Below, in pieces: positions 51,188 through 57,622 of a DNA stretch of 64,000 bases. The notes under the pieces are model-generated. The model was not told the DNA's origin. It ran no database searches and was given only the letters and a program-made list of their open reading frames with translations. A program made the translations under genes and the position numbers. Source of the DNA: Castellaniella sp041677825 (GTDB lineage Bacteria; Pseudomonadota; Gammaproteobacteria; Burkholderiales; Burkholderiaceae_B). The stretch spans positions 18,849-82,848 of the forward strand of contig NZ_JBAYPG010000009.1 of assembly GCF_041677825.1 (NCBI RefSeq), written 5' to 3'. Each line of letters starts with the position of its first letter. Within the stretch, counting starts at the first letter, position 1.

Positions 51188-52048
51188 ATGGATACGACAC
51201 TGACCTTGCAGCAGCTGGGGTTTACCGAGTACGAGGCACGGGCTTATGCAGCACTGGTGGCTGAAGGCGAATTGAACGGGTATGAACTGGCCAAGAAGAC
51301 CGGCATTCCCAGAGCCAACATCTACGCCGTGGCGGCGCGTCTGGTAGAGCGCGGTGCCATCTTGCCGGCCGAACACGCCGGCGGACGGCGCTACGTAGCC
51401 TTGGCGCCCGAGCCGTTGCTGCGCAGTCTGCAGGCGCAGCACCAGCGGGCATTGCAGGCGGCTCGCCAGGCCTTCGAACGCCGGGGCAGCAGCGCCGAGT
51501 CGGTCGCAGTGCTCAATCTGCAAGGGCAGGAACTTCTCACCAGGGCGCGTCAGCTGGTCGATGCGTGCCATCAGCGGCTGTTGCTGGCACTGCATCCCGA
51601 GGCCGCGGCATTTCTCGCCGAGGCCCTGCAAATGGCCGGCGAGCGCGGTGTACGCATCGCGTCCCTGTGTCTGGCGGCATGCGGCACAGCCTGTGGCGGC
51701 TGCCAAGGGCATTTCTATCGCCAGGCCGTACCCGCCGTGGCCGGGTCTGATCGGCTGGTTCTGGTGGCCGACGATCACACCGCCCTGATCGGCCGGTTCC
51801 ACGGTGCCGATGGGCAGTCAGCTGCCAGCCACGGCTTGACGACCCGCCAGCCTGCCGTAGTGCAACTGGCCGCTGATTTCATTCGCCAGCAACTGGTGCT
51901 GGCGACGCTCGGCCAGGCCCTTGGGGGGCGGCTGGACGGCTTGATGCCAGCGCCTGATTTGCAGGCTTTGGCTGCGTTGTACCCCGACGGGGGGTTGCCC
52001 GCCAATCTGTCGGGTCTCAGTGCCCGGGCGTCCAGTTCCAATGGATGA
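51188..52048 (+). CDS. TrmB-family transcriptional regulator with cysteine cluster
   Basis: A 286-residue TrmB-type regulator. The N-terminal winged helix has the hallmark GFTEYEARAYAAL followed by GIPRANIYAVAARLVERGA. The C-terminal half is a TrmB effector-like domain. Four cysteines at about 161, 165, 169 and 172 (CLAACGTACGGC) form a CX3CX3CX2C array, which could bind zinc, copper or an Fe-S cluster or act as a thiol switch. The genes downstream encode an unknown secreted protein and CopC/CopD copper proteins, so metal or redox sensing fits the setting. No sugar genes adjoin it. Confidence 0.83.
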   Translation: MDTTLTLQQLGFTEYEARAYAALVAEGELNGYELAKKTGIPRANIYAVAARLVERGAILPAEHAGGRRYVALAPEPLLRSLQAQHQRALQAARQAFERRGSSAESVAVLNLQGQELLTRARQLVDACHQRLLLALHPEAAAFLAEALQMAGERGVRIASLCLAACGTACGGCQGHFYRQAVPAVAGSDRLVLVADDHTALIGRFHGADGQSAASHGLTTRQPAVVQLAADFIRQQLVLATLGQALGGRLDGLMPAPDLQALAALYPDGGLPANLSGLSARASSSNG

Positions 52049-52081
52049 CGGCGCTGCGGCCCTTTCCGAAGGAGCATCATC

Positions 52082-52744
52082 ATGAAAACCCTGAAAATCA
52101 CATCGACCCTGTCGCGCGGTTCCTGGGTGCTGGCAGCTTCCCTGGGGCTGGCGCTGGGTGGCGTCATGGTCAGCGCCGATACCCATGCGGCACCGCAGCC
52201 GACCATCACCACACATACCATGAACTGGTTCGGTGGCCCGGCCTACATGGGCGATCCGGCGCTCGAGGTCACGGCGGCCCTGGTCGAGGCCGGCGGTGGG
52301 GCAGACCACTTCTCCTTTGACACTGCACTGGTTGCCATGCTGGGCCAGGACACGGTGAATGCCGAAGTCGCGAAACTCAGCAAACAATACGGTGCGGATC
52401 AGGTCAAACAATTTGTCGATGGCATGACGTTCGCGGTGAACGATGGCCTGAAGCGGGCAACCGAAGCGGGTGTGACACTGCCGACGGCCCCGGCCGACCT
52501 GAAAGGGCAGAAGCTCGCCCTGGTGCTGGTGCAGGCCGGCACGGTGGACGATGGCACGTGGTGGTCGGGGTATCTGTTCGACAAGGCCTTGTCGCACGGC
52601 CTGCACAACCAGGTCATGGCGGACATCGAAGTCAAGGCCGGGCACGGTGCGGATCAACTCACGCATCGCATCCTGAATCAGGCCATGTATGACGTGGCAC
52701 AGGCGCTTGGGCAGAAAGACGTTAAACTGGCCACATTGCATTAA
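52082..52744 (+). CDS. Unknown secreted protein
   Basis: A 220-residue protein I do not recognise. An N-terminal signal peptide (about 1-37, hydrophobic WVLAASLGLALGGVMV, ending THAAP) predicts export. The mature part has no cysteine, several histidines and tryptophans, and a predicted mixed helical composition with phrases such as TMNWFGGPAYMGDP and DDGTWWSGYLFDK. The gene begins 33 bp after the TrmB-type regulator and ends 24 bp before copC, so it is probably controlled by that regulator. A periplasmic metal- or ligand-binding role is possible but only a guess. Confidence 0.7.
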   Translation: MKTLKITSTLSRGSWVLAASLGLALGGVMVSADTHAAPQPTITTHTMNWFGGPAYMGDPALEVTAALVEAGGGADHFSFDTALVAMLGQDTVNAEVAKLSKQYGADQVKQFVDGMTFAVNDGLKRATEAGVTLPTAPADLKGQKLALVLVQAGTVDDGTWWSGYLFDKALSHGLHNQVMADIEVKAGHGADQLTHRILNQAMYDVAQALGQKDVKLATLH

Positions 52745-52768
52745 GCTTCAATAAAAGGTTTCGCAGTG

Positions 52769-53143
52769 ATGTCGCATGGTTTCACTCTACAGGTACGTAC
52801 AGTTCTGCTGCTGGGGGCATTGACCCTGGCAGGCATGGGGCAGGCATGGGCGCATGCCCACGTCGTGTCCCAGACACCCGCCCAGGGCACGGCCGCCGCC
52901 AGCCCGCCTGAAACTTGTGTTGAATTCGACAGCCCGCTCGAGGTAGCCTTCAGCCAGCTGAATGTTCAGGGCCCGCAAGGCACCGTGTTGGATACGGGCG
53001 ATGCCGAGCTTCGAAATGACGCTCACGTACTGTGCGCCAGCCTGCCGGCCGCATTGCCCGGTGGTGACTACGAGGCCCACTGGGTCGCCGTGGCCAGCGA
53101 CGGCCATCGCATGCAGGGCACCTACTCCTTCAGCGTACGCTGA
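52769..53143 (+). CDS. CopC-domain copper-binding periplasmic protein
   Basis: A 124-residue CopC/YobA-type protein. The signal peptide ends at QAWA, so the mature protein begins HAHVVSQTPAQG, placing the N-terminal histidine that binds copper. The C-terminal VAVASDGHRMQGTYSFSV carries the second conserved histidine. It should bind Cu(II) in the periplasm and hand it to CopD. An ATG at 52769 directly follows a GTG; I chose the ATG. Confidence 0.88.
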   Translation: MSHGFTLQVRTVLLLGALTLAGMGQAWAHAHVVSQTPAQGTAAASPPETCVEFDSPLEVAFSQLNVQGPQGTVLDTGDAELRNDAHVLCASLPAALPGGDYEAHWVAVASDGHRMQGTYSFSVR

Positions 53144-53157
53144 CAGCCCCGTCACCG

Positions 53158-54081
53158 GTGGCCCTGATCGCTCATGCCATGCAGCCGGTCCTGGCGGCGA
53201 TGCAGGATATCCTGCTCGCCGGCGCGCTCGGCCGCGTCGTCATGCACAGCGCCGGTGCAGCCACTCAGATGGCCAGTCTGGCGCGTCTGGGAAGGCGGCT
53301 CCTGTGGGGTCTGCTGCTCGCCCAGTTGATCTTCCTGTTCAACGGGGCCTATCTGATGGCCGAGCCCGCCTGGCCACAATGGCTTGACGCAGTCTGGATC
53401 ACGGTACGGCATACTGCATTTGGCGCCACGGTTGGCCTTTCGGTACTGCTCACCGCCTGCTGGCTGCTCGCAGAACGCATCATGGCCATGGGCAGCAGCA
53501 TGGCCGTGCGCACGGCAGGGACCACAGGGGGTGCACCCACACACCAGGCTGCCATTCTGGTCGCGGCCGTTTTTCTTCTGGCACTTGCATATTGTCGCGC
53601 AGCCACGGGCCACGCGGCCGATCAGGGCCCGCTCAGCCGGGCCGCGGGAGTGCATGCAATACACATCCTGGCCGCCGGGCTCTGGACGGGGCCCGTCTGG
53701 GTGGTGCTTCTGTTGCGGCCCGGCTGGCGCGACCTGACACTGGCGCAGGTGCGAGTCCAGGCACGCCGCCTGTCACATGCCGCGACGATCGGGGTGCCCG
53801 TGCTGGTCCTGACGGGCGCACTGGATGCCTGGCGCACCCTGGGGCCGGCAGAGCACTGGGACAGTACGTCCTATGTATGGATTCTGTCGGGCAAGATCGG
53901 CCTCATGGCACTGGCCATCGTTCTGGGTCTGCGCAACCGCTGGTACTGGATGCCTCGTCTGGCCGCGGGCGATACACGGGCTTGTGGCGGCTTCTTTGGC
54001 GTGCTGGTGATCGAAGCCTGCGTGTTGCTGGGTGTCATGCTCCTGGCCGGGATGCTGGGCCAGGCCATGCTGCCGGCATGA
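53158..54081 (+). CDS. CopD-family copper transport membrane protein
   Basis: A 307-residue polytopic membrane protein with about eight hydrophobic segments, matching the CopD family that imports copper received from CopC. Histidines near the N-terminus (GRVVMHSAG) and in HAIHILAAGLWTGPVWV are in typical positions. The start is probably GTG 53158, 14 bp after copC; ATG 53176 is an alternative. Copper supplied by CopC/CopD could feed the CuA/CuB sites of the heme-copper enzyme encoded at 57-60 kb, whose Sco assembly factor is also nearby. Confidence 0.85.
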   Translation: MALIAHAMQPVLAAMQDILLAGALGRVVMHSAGAATQMASLARLGRRLLWGLLLAQLIFLFNGAYLMAEPAWPQWLDAVWITVRHTAFGATVGLSVLLTACWLLAERIMAMGSSMAVRTAGTTGGAPTHQAAILVAAVFLLALAYCRAATGHAADQGPLSRAAGVHAIHILAAGLWTGPVWVVLLLRPGWRDLTLAQVRVQARRLSHAATIGVPVLVLTGALDAWRTLGPAEHWDSTSYVWILSGKIGLMALAIVLGLRNRWYWMPRLAAGDTRACGGFFGVLVIEACVLLGVMLLAGMLGQAMLPA

Positions 54082-54214
54082 ATGAGGCTGGTGCTCTGCG
54101 GCGTCATCGTTGCGCAGGGCTGCGCTGCGTGGGGCCGTGTGGTGCCGGCCTGCACCGTGCAGGGCCGCGCTGCACAGGGTTAAAATGGGCGCCGGCCCAA
54201 TATGATGGAACCGG

Positions 54215-54299
54215 GCTCCCATGGCGGAATAGGTAGACGCAAGGGACTTAAAATCCCTCGCCTTCGGGCATGCCGGTTCGACTCCGGCTGGGAGCACCA
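54215..54299 (+). tRNA. tRNA-Leu (anticodon TAA)
   Basis: An 85-nt class II tRNA. The acceptor GCTCCCA (54215-54221) pairs with TGGGAGC (54289-54295), followed by A and an encoded CCA (54297-54299). The anticodon stem AGGGA/TCCCT encloses CTTAAAA, giving anticodon TAA. A variable arm (CGCCTTCGGGCA region) and the T-loop TTCGACT are present. A TTAAAAT box about 30 bp upstream (54180-54186) is a likely -10. The 3' end is duplicated at 55230-55248, so this gene is a used integration site. Confidence 0.96.
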
Positions 54300-54300
54300 G

Positions 54301-54474
54301 GGGTTGAATTGGTCATGCCGGGTAACGTATCGGCAACCTCGATTTCCTGCAGCAGGCGTTCGATCTGCGTTCCGCTCAGACCGCGCTCGGTATCGGCCAG
54401 CACACGGCAGGTGGCTTCAAGATGTTGTGAGCTGAAAGGGGCAATCCGAGTCGCCAGTGCCAGTGTCTCCTTTT
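54301..54474 (-). pseudogene. Truncated coding remnant ending at the tRNA-Leu attachment site
   Basis: The minus strand reads LALATRIAPFSSQHLEATCR and continues through VLADTERGLSGTQIERLL to LPGMT, a well-formed protein N-terminus that then runs into the attachment repeat and the tRNA. A ribosome-binding site AAAAGGAGA stands just before it, 6-14 bp after the antitoxin stop, so it once belonged to the same operon. No good start codon is visible after that site. It loosely resembles the N-terminus of abortive-infection-type proteins; that resemblance is weak. Confidence 0.5.
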
Positions 54475-54480
54475 CAGGTA

Positions 54481-54783
54481 TCAGATGATGGCCTGCAAGC
54501 CCTTGTCAGCGATGACATTGAGCAGCTTGAGAGCTGGCCCCGTGGGATGGGTGTCGCCTTGCTCCCATTTGCGCACGGTCGAGGCCGACGTATGCAAATG
54601 AAGAGCAAACACAGGCTGGCTGAACTTCAACGCTTCGCGCAGACGCTTGATGTCGGCGGCGTTGAACTCCCGCACCAGCGGCGGGCAGATCGCGTCGTAC
54701 TCGCGCATTGTTACCTTGCTGATCGCCCCGGTTTTTTGGAGAGCGGCCAGGTCACCACGCAGGGATTCAATGATCTTGCTCAC
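54481..54783 (-). CDS. Antitoxin, XRE-type helix-turn-helix (NadS/HigA-2-like)
   Basis: A 100-residue protein starting with GTG at 54783 behind a strong GGAGG site. The C-terminal half has a Cro/C1-type helix-turn-helix: IKRLREALKFSQPVFALHLH followed by TSASTVRKWEQGDTHPTGPA. This is the usual antitoxin partner of COG4737-type RelE toxins. Its start overlaps the toxin stop by 17 bp, toxin gene first, the order seen in higBA-2-like modules. It should neutralise the toxin and bind the palindrome at 55161-55187. Confidence 0.85.
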   Translation of the reverse strand: MSKIIESLRGDLAALQKTGAISKVTMREYDAICPPLVREFNAADIKRLREALKFSQPVFALHLHTSASTVRKWEQGDTHPTGPALKLLNVIADKGLQAII

Positions 54784-55150
54784 AATACACCTCCAATAAC
54801 ACACCAGACTGTAACGCCTTCGACAAAGCCCCTGTGGACAGATCCAGAAACACTTTGCCAGCGAATTGCAGCGCCCTCTTCTCATCCTGCGTGATATTTT
54901 CCCTGTCGCTCTTGGGGAACCCATGCAGGAACACATGGCGGCTACCGATCCTGGCCGATAGCAGCGTACGGTAGCCTCCGCTCTTGCCTCTGCCAGGGCG
55001 GGCAACCCGCTTCTTGTAGAGGAAGCCGCCCAAATCCGCATCAATCAGGCCGCTTTCGATCTCCTGAACCGCTTTGCACAAGGCAGCATCAGGCAGTTTT
55101 TCGCTCGCTTGCCAGCGCGCGAAGTCCTTTCGCTTGAGTACACGCGCCAT
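54767..55150 (-). CDS. RelE/HigB-2-like toxin
   Basis: A 127-residue protein of the COG4737 RelE-like group. Characteristic parts are FARWQASEKLPDAALCKAV, GLIDADLGGFLYKKRVA, GRGKSGGYRTLLSAR and FLHGFPKSDRENI. These proteins are ribosome-dependent mRNA interferases or related growth inhibitors. ATG 55150 follows the operator palindrome by about 10 bp and the mRNA may have a very short leader. It sits inside the tRNA-Leu-bounded cassette, which such a module would stabilise. Confidence 0.85.
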   Translation of the reverse strand: MARVLKRKDFARWQASEKLPDAALCKAVQEIESGLIDADLGGFLYKKRVARPGRGKSGGYRTLLSARIGSRHVFLHGFPKSDRENITQDEKRALQFAGKVFLDLSTGALSKALQSGVLLEVYCEQDH

Positions 55151-55160
55151 CTTGATGTCC

Positions 55161-55187
55161 AAAATATACCCGAAACGGGTATATTTT
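55161..55187 (-). promoter_or_regulatory. 27-bp palindromic operator of the toxin-antitoxin operon
   Basis: AAAATATACCCG (55161-55172) and CGGGTATATTTT (55176-55187) are perfect 12-bp inverted arms around AAA. It lies 10 bp upstream of the toxin ATG and contains TATA-like sequence suited to a -10 box. Its symmetry fits binding by the helix-turn-helix antitoxin dimer and autorepression. Confidence 0.75.
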
Positions 55188-55227
55188 TCCAGCCGTCAGC
55201 AGACTGCACAAGCGACTTGCGACCAAT

Positions 55228-55293
55228 TCAGCACCAGGGATTGAATTGATCCGCAAGATCAGTGATGGCCTGTTCGATTTCTATGGCGTTCAT
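55228..55293 (-). pseudogene. Truncated N-terminus, probably of a class I DNA methyltransferase/R-M protein
   Basis: The minus strand starts MNAIEIEQAITDLADQ and then runs into the attachment repeat, ending after 21 residues. The opening closely resembles the N-termini of class I SAM-dependent DNA methyltransferases (MmeI-like restriction-modification proteins: MNA-x-EIE-x-A-x-x-x-LA-x-Q). The break lies exactly in the duplicated tRNA-Leu sequence, so a larger defence gene was cut away when elements recombined here. The identification rests on 16 residues. Confidence 0.45.
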
Positions 55294-55349
55294 GGGTGTA
55301 CGGTCATTTCATCCACGGTTCGTGGTTGCCCTATAAAATACCTCATACC

Positions 55350-56030
55350 ATGGCCACGCACCCCATCCCATATGATTCAATCCCGTATTTCGAAGGAATC
55401 CCACAGCATGTTCTGGCACCCCTGTTGCAGGGTGCATACCCGATTCATGCGCGGCGCGGCCAGATCATCGCCCTGAAGGGCCAGCCCTGTGAGGGCATGC
55501 ACATCATCGTGAGCGGTCAGATCAAGCTCTACCACGAATCTGATTCCGGGCTCGAACGCATCATGCGCGTCATTGACGCGGGCGACAGCTTTGGCGAGGC
55601 GCTGATGTTCCTGGAGCGCGACTACCCCATCACCGCCGAGGCCTTGGCCACCAGTGAACTGCTGTATCTGCCGCGCGAGCTGATGATGCAGCACATGGTA
55701 CAGAACCCCGCGCTGGCGCAGCATCTCGTGGCCAGCCTCAGCCATCATCTCTACATGATGATAGGCGACATGGGCGCTTACACGGTACGCAATGGGCGCC
55801 AGCGGCTCATCGCCTATCTGTTGCGCGAGTCCGGCGGCCTGCAGGGCGTGCCAGTGCGTCTGCCGGTGGCCAAGGGCGTGATCGCATCACGCCTGAATCT
55901 GACACCGCAGCACTTCTCACGCATTCTGCATGAACTCGTCGAGCGCAAGCTGATCTGCATACGTGGGCGTGAATTCACTTTGCTGGACGTCGCCGGCCTG
56001 CGTGCCTATCATGAGCAACAGGCACTGTAG
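55350..56030 (+). CDS. Crp/Fnr-family transcriptional regulator
   Basis: A 226-residue Crp/Fnr protein. The N-terminal cyclic-nucleotide-binding-like beta-barrel includes LKGQPCEGMHIIVSGQIKLY and ERDYPITAEALATSELLYLP. The C-terminal helix-turn-helix contains LPVAKGVIASRLNLTPQHFS. There is no N-terminal cysteine cluster, so it is not an oxygen-sensing FNR; it is more like the DNR/NNR (NO-sensing, heme-based) branch. ATG 55350 lies 13 bp after a TATAAA box (55332-55337). It converges on the heme-copper gene group and probably controls it. Confidence 0.85.
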   Translation: MATHPIPYDSIPYFEGIPQHVLAPLLQGAYPIHARRGQIIALKGQPCEGMHIIVSGQIKLYHESDSGLERIMRVIDAGDSFGEALMFLERDYPITAEALATSELLYLPRELMMQHMVQNPALAQHLVASLSHHLYMMIGDMGAYTVRNGRQRLIAYLLRESGGLQGVPVRLPVAKGVIASRLNLTPQHFSRILHELVERKLICIRGREFTLLDVAGLRAYHEQQAL

Positions 56031-56712
56031 GGTGCCATGGCGCCATGGCGCGTTCTCGGGTCTTCGTGCGCTGGTTCTGCCCGCCTGCGACCGGACGCCA
56101 CAGCACGCGTGCCACCGCCAGTAGAAAAATCGCACTGCCCGCCACCAGCAGGCCCTGCCCGGTCGCCTGCTGCGCATCCAGCAGATAGTTGGTGCACAGC
56201 CGCGTGGGTGAGGCCAGGTACAGCCAGCCGGTGCGAAACAGGGTCGCCACCAGTTCCACCACGAATACCCCGCGCACCAGCAAGCCGGCCGATGGCCAGC
56301 TCAGTGCCCAGGGTACGCCCACCAGCAGCGGCAGGCTCAGGAACTTGGCGGCCGTCACCCAGGGTTGATCCAGCGCTGCATCCAGGGCCAGCGGCAGCAT
56401 CCACAGCACCATCACCACACTGGCCAGCAGCAGGCCGCTGATCCCCTGGTGATTCCACGCGCGCAGCCTGTCACGCACCGCGCACCGCGCTCGACTGCAT
56501 GCCTGGCCGTGTTCCAGTACCGTTGACTGCGGCCAGTCCCGCCATGCCTGGCCGATGCACAATCCCGCCAGCACCAACAGCGGCAGCTGCACCAGCATAT
56601 GCCAGCGCATGTCCGCCTCGAGGGGCGTGCGCAATGGCGGTAGCGCCAACAGGAGCCATAACAGCACCCCCGCGACCCGTTTTCTTCGGCAAGTCACCTT
56701 CTTCGACCCCAT
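55975..56712 (-). CDS. Membrane protein of the heme-copper operon, function unknown
   Basis: A 245-residue protein with about six hydrophobic segments and a basic C-terminal tail. The most distinctive part is LRTPLEADMRWHMLVQLPLL (about residues 27-46). Its Met and His pairs could contact copper or heme. It is the last gene of the leftward operon encoding a Sco protein and two heme-copper subunits, so an assembly role is plausible. The final 56 bp overlap the convergent Crp/Fnr gene; the C-terminal tail may therefore be little conserved. The start at 56712 directly follows the stop of a 45-codon reading frame. Confidence 0.65.
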   Translation of the reverse strand: MGSKKVTCRRKRVAGVLLWLLLALPPLRTPLEADMRWHMLVQLPLLVLAGLCIGQAWRDWPQSTVLEHGQACSRARCAVRDRLRAWNHQGISGLLLASVVMVLWMLPLALDAALDQPWVTAAKFLSLPLLVGVPWALSWPSAGLLVRGVFVVELVATLFRTGWLYLASPTRLCTNYLLDAQQATGQGLLVAGSAIFLLAVARVLWRPVAGGQNQRTKTRERAMAPWHPTVPVAHDRHAGRRRPAK

Positions 56713-56850
56713 TCATCCCGGCCGAACGGGGCTCGTACGAAGAATTGCAGCGCGGTCCTGTTGTACAGGGCCCAAGAGCAGGATCGCAATTCGGACCCGC
56801 CGCACCAGGCCCAAGCCACGGATCCTCGCGTGTCGGGCCGCATCGTTCAT
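56713..56850 (-). CDS. Possible small protein (45 aa) in the heme-copper operon
   Basis: An ATG at 56850 overlaps the Sco stop codon (ATGA) and the frame of 45 codons ends with TGA immediately before the ATG of the membrane-protein gene. The peptide MNDAARHARIRGLGLVRRVR continues with IAILLLGPV and is strongly basic with one short hydrophobic stretch. Perfect coupling at both ends supports translation, but the composition is unusual and I recognise no family. It could be a small subunit or merely a translated spacer. Confidence 0.35.
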   Translation of the reverse strand: MNDAARHARIRGLGLVRRVRIAILLLGPVQQDRAAILRTSPVRPG

Positions 56851-57575
56851 GGTCCAATCTCCGCTCGAATGCGCCGCGCGGCGGCCTGCGGATCGGCCCA
56901 ATCCAGCACGGCCACCAGTTGTCCCTGTGGATTGACTAGGTTGAAGGCGGCATTGTGCTCAAAACCGCCCAGGCCGTCTGGAATGGCCTTCACGCCGAAC
57001 ACGTCCAGCAAAGACTTCAATCCGGCATCGTCCACGGGGCGGGCGACTTGCCAGCCGCTACCCGCGTGTGCCTGCAGTCCTGCTGCAGTGACAGCGACAG
57101 CTGGGCCTGCACCTGCACCGGCTGGCATGAAGCGTGCCTGCCAGCGTCGCAGCGCGGCCGGTACATCGTGCCGTGGATCGAAACTGATGCTCAACAGCGC
57201 CACATCGCCGCGCGCCAGGGCAGGGCCCAGCAGTGCCTGCAATTGGGCCATTTCTGCTCCCTGTACTGAACACACGGTGGTACAGCGCGTGTACATGAAG
57301 CTGACCACCTGCCATGGCGTGGAAACCGCCGATCCGGGGTGGCCAGGATGACGCGACGCCCGTGGCAGCGTGGGTTCTGCGCCCCAGGACAGCAGGCCAC
57401 CATCGGCAGTCTGCAAATGTACTGCAGGTACCGTGCGCGGGGCCTCTTGCACGCTCGCCTGCAGAGCACCTTCGGTGGTGAACACCGAAAACCCGTGCGT
57501 CAGCCCTGCAAACACGGCTGTGCCCGCAGCCAGGATGGCCATGCTGCACAAGCTGGTCTTGAACGCTGACATCAT
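56847..57575 (-). CDS. SCO1/SenC family copper chaperone
   Basis: A 242-residue thioredoxin-fold protein with an N-terminal membrane anchor (about residues 8-30). The CX3C copper site is in YTRCTTVC and the distal histidine in EHNAAFNLV, both needed for CuA-site assembly. It should load or reduce the CuA centre of the subunit II encoded at 59218. The ATG at 57575 or 57572 follows AGGA. It lies 47 bp after the catalytic-subunit gene in the same operon. Confidence 0.88.
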   Translation of the reverse strand: MMSAFKTSLCSMAILAAGTAVFAGLTHGFSVFTTEGALQASVQEAPRTVPAVHLQTADGGLLSWGAEPTLPRASRHPGHPGSAVSTPWQVVSFMYTRCTTVCSVQGAEMAQLQALLGPALARGDVALLSISFDPRHDVPAALRRWQARFMPAGAGAGPAVAVTAAGLQAHAGSGWQVARPVDDAGLKSLLDVFGVKAIPDGLGGFEHNAAFNLVNPQGQLVAVLDWADPQAAARRIRAEIGP

Positions 57576-57622
57576 TGCATTCCTGCGAAAAACCGTACGC
57601 CTGCAGAATCACCGCGAGGTCA

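Larger units (their letters stand above)
54293..55248. repeat. Cassette bounded by a duplicated tRNA-Leu end and short terminal inverted repeats
   Basis: AGCACCAGGGGTTGAATTG (54293-54311), which spans the tRNA-Leu 3' end, recurs with one mismatch at 55230-55248. Just inside these copies, TGAATTGGTC (54305-54314) and GACCAATTCA (55221-55230) are perfect 10-bp inverted repeats. The 9-bp word GCACCAGGG stands directly outside each end. The enclosed segment of about 0.93 kb carries a truncated gene and a toxin-antitoxin pair, and no recombinase. It looks like a small mobilisable cassette or the scar of repeated integrations at attB. Confidence 0.65.

Noticed and set aside
56499..56939. Overlapping plus-strand frames opposite the membrane-protein and Sco genes
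   Set aside because: No ribosome-binding sites and biased, repetitive compositions; they lie opposite an evident operon.
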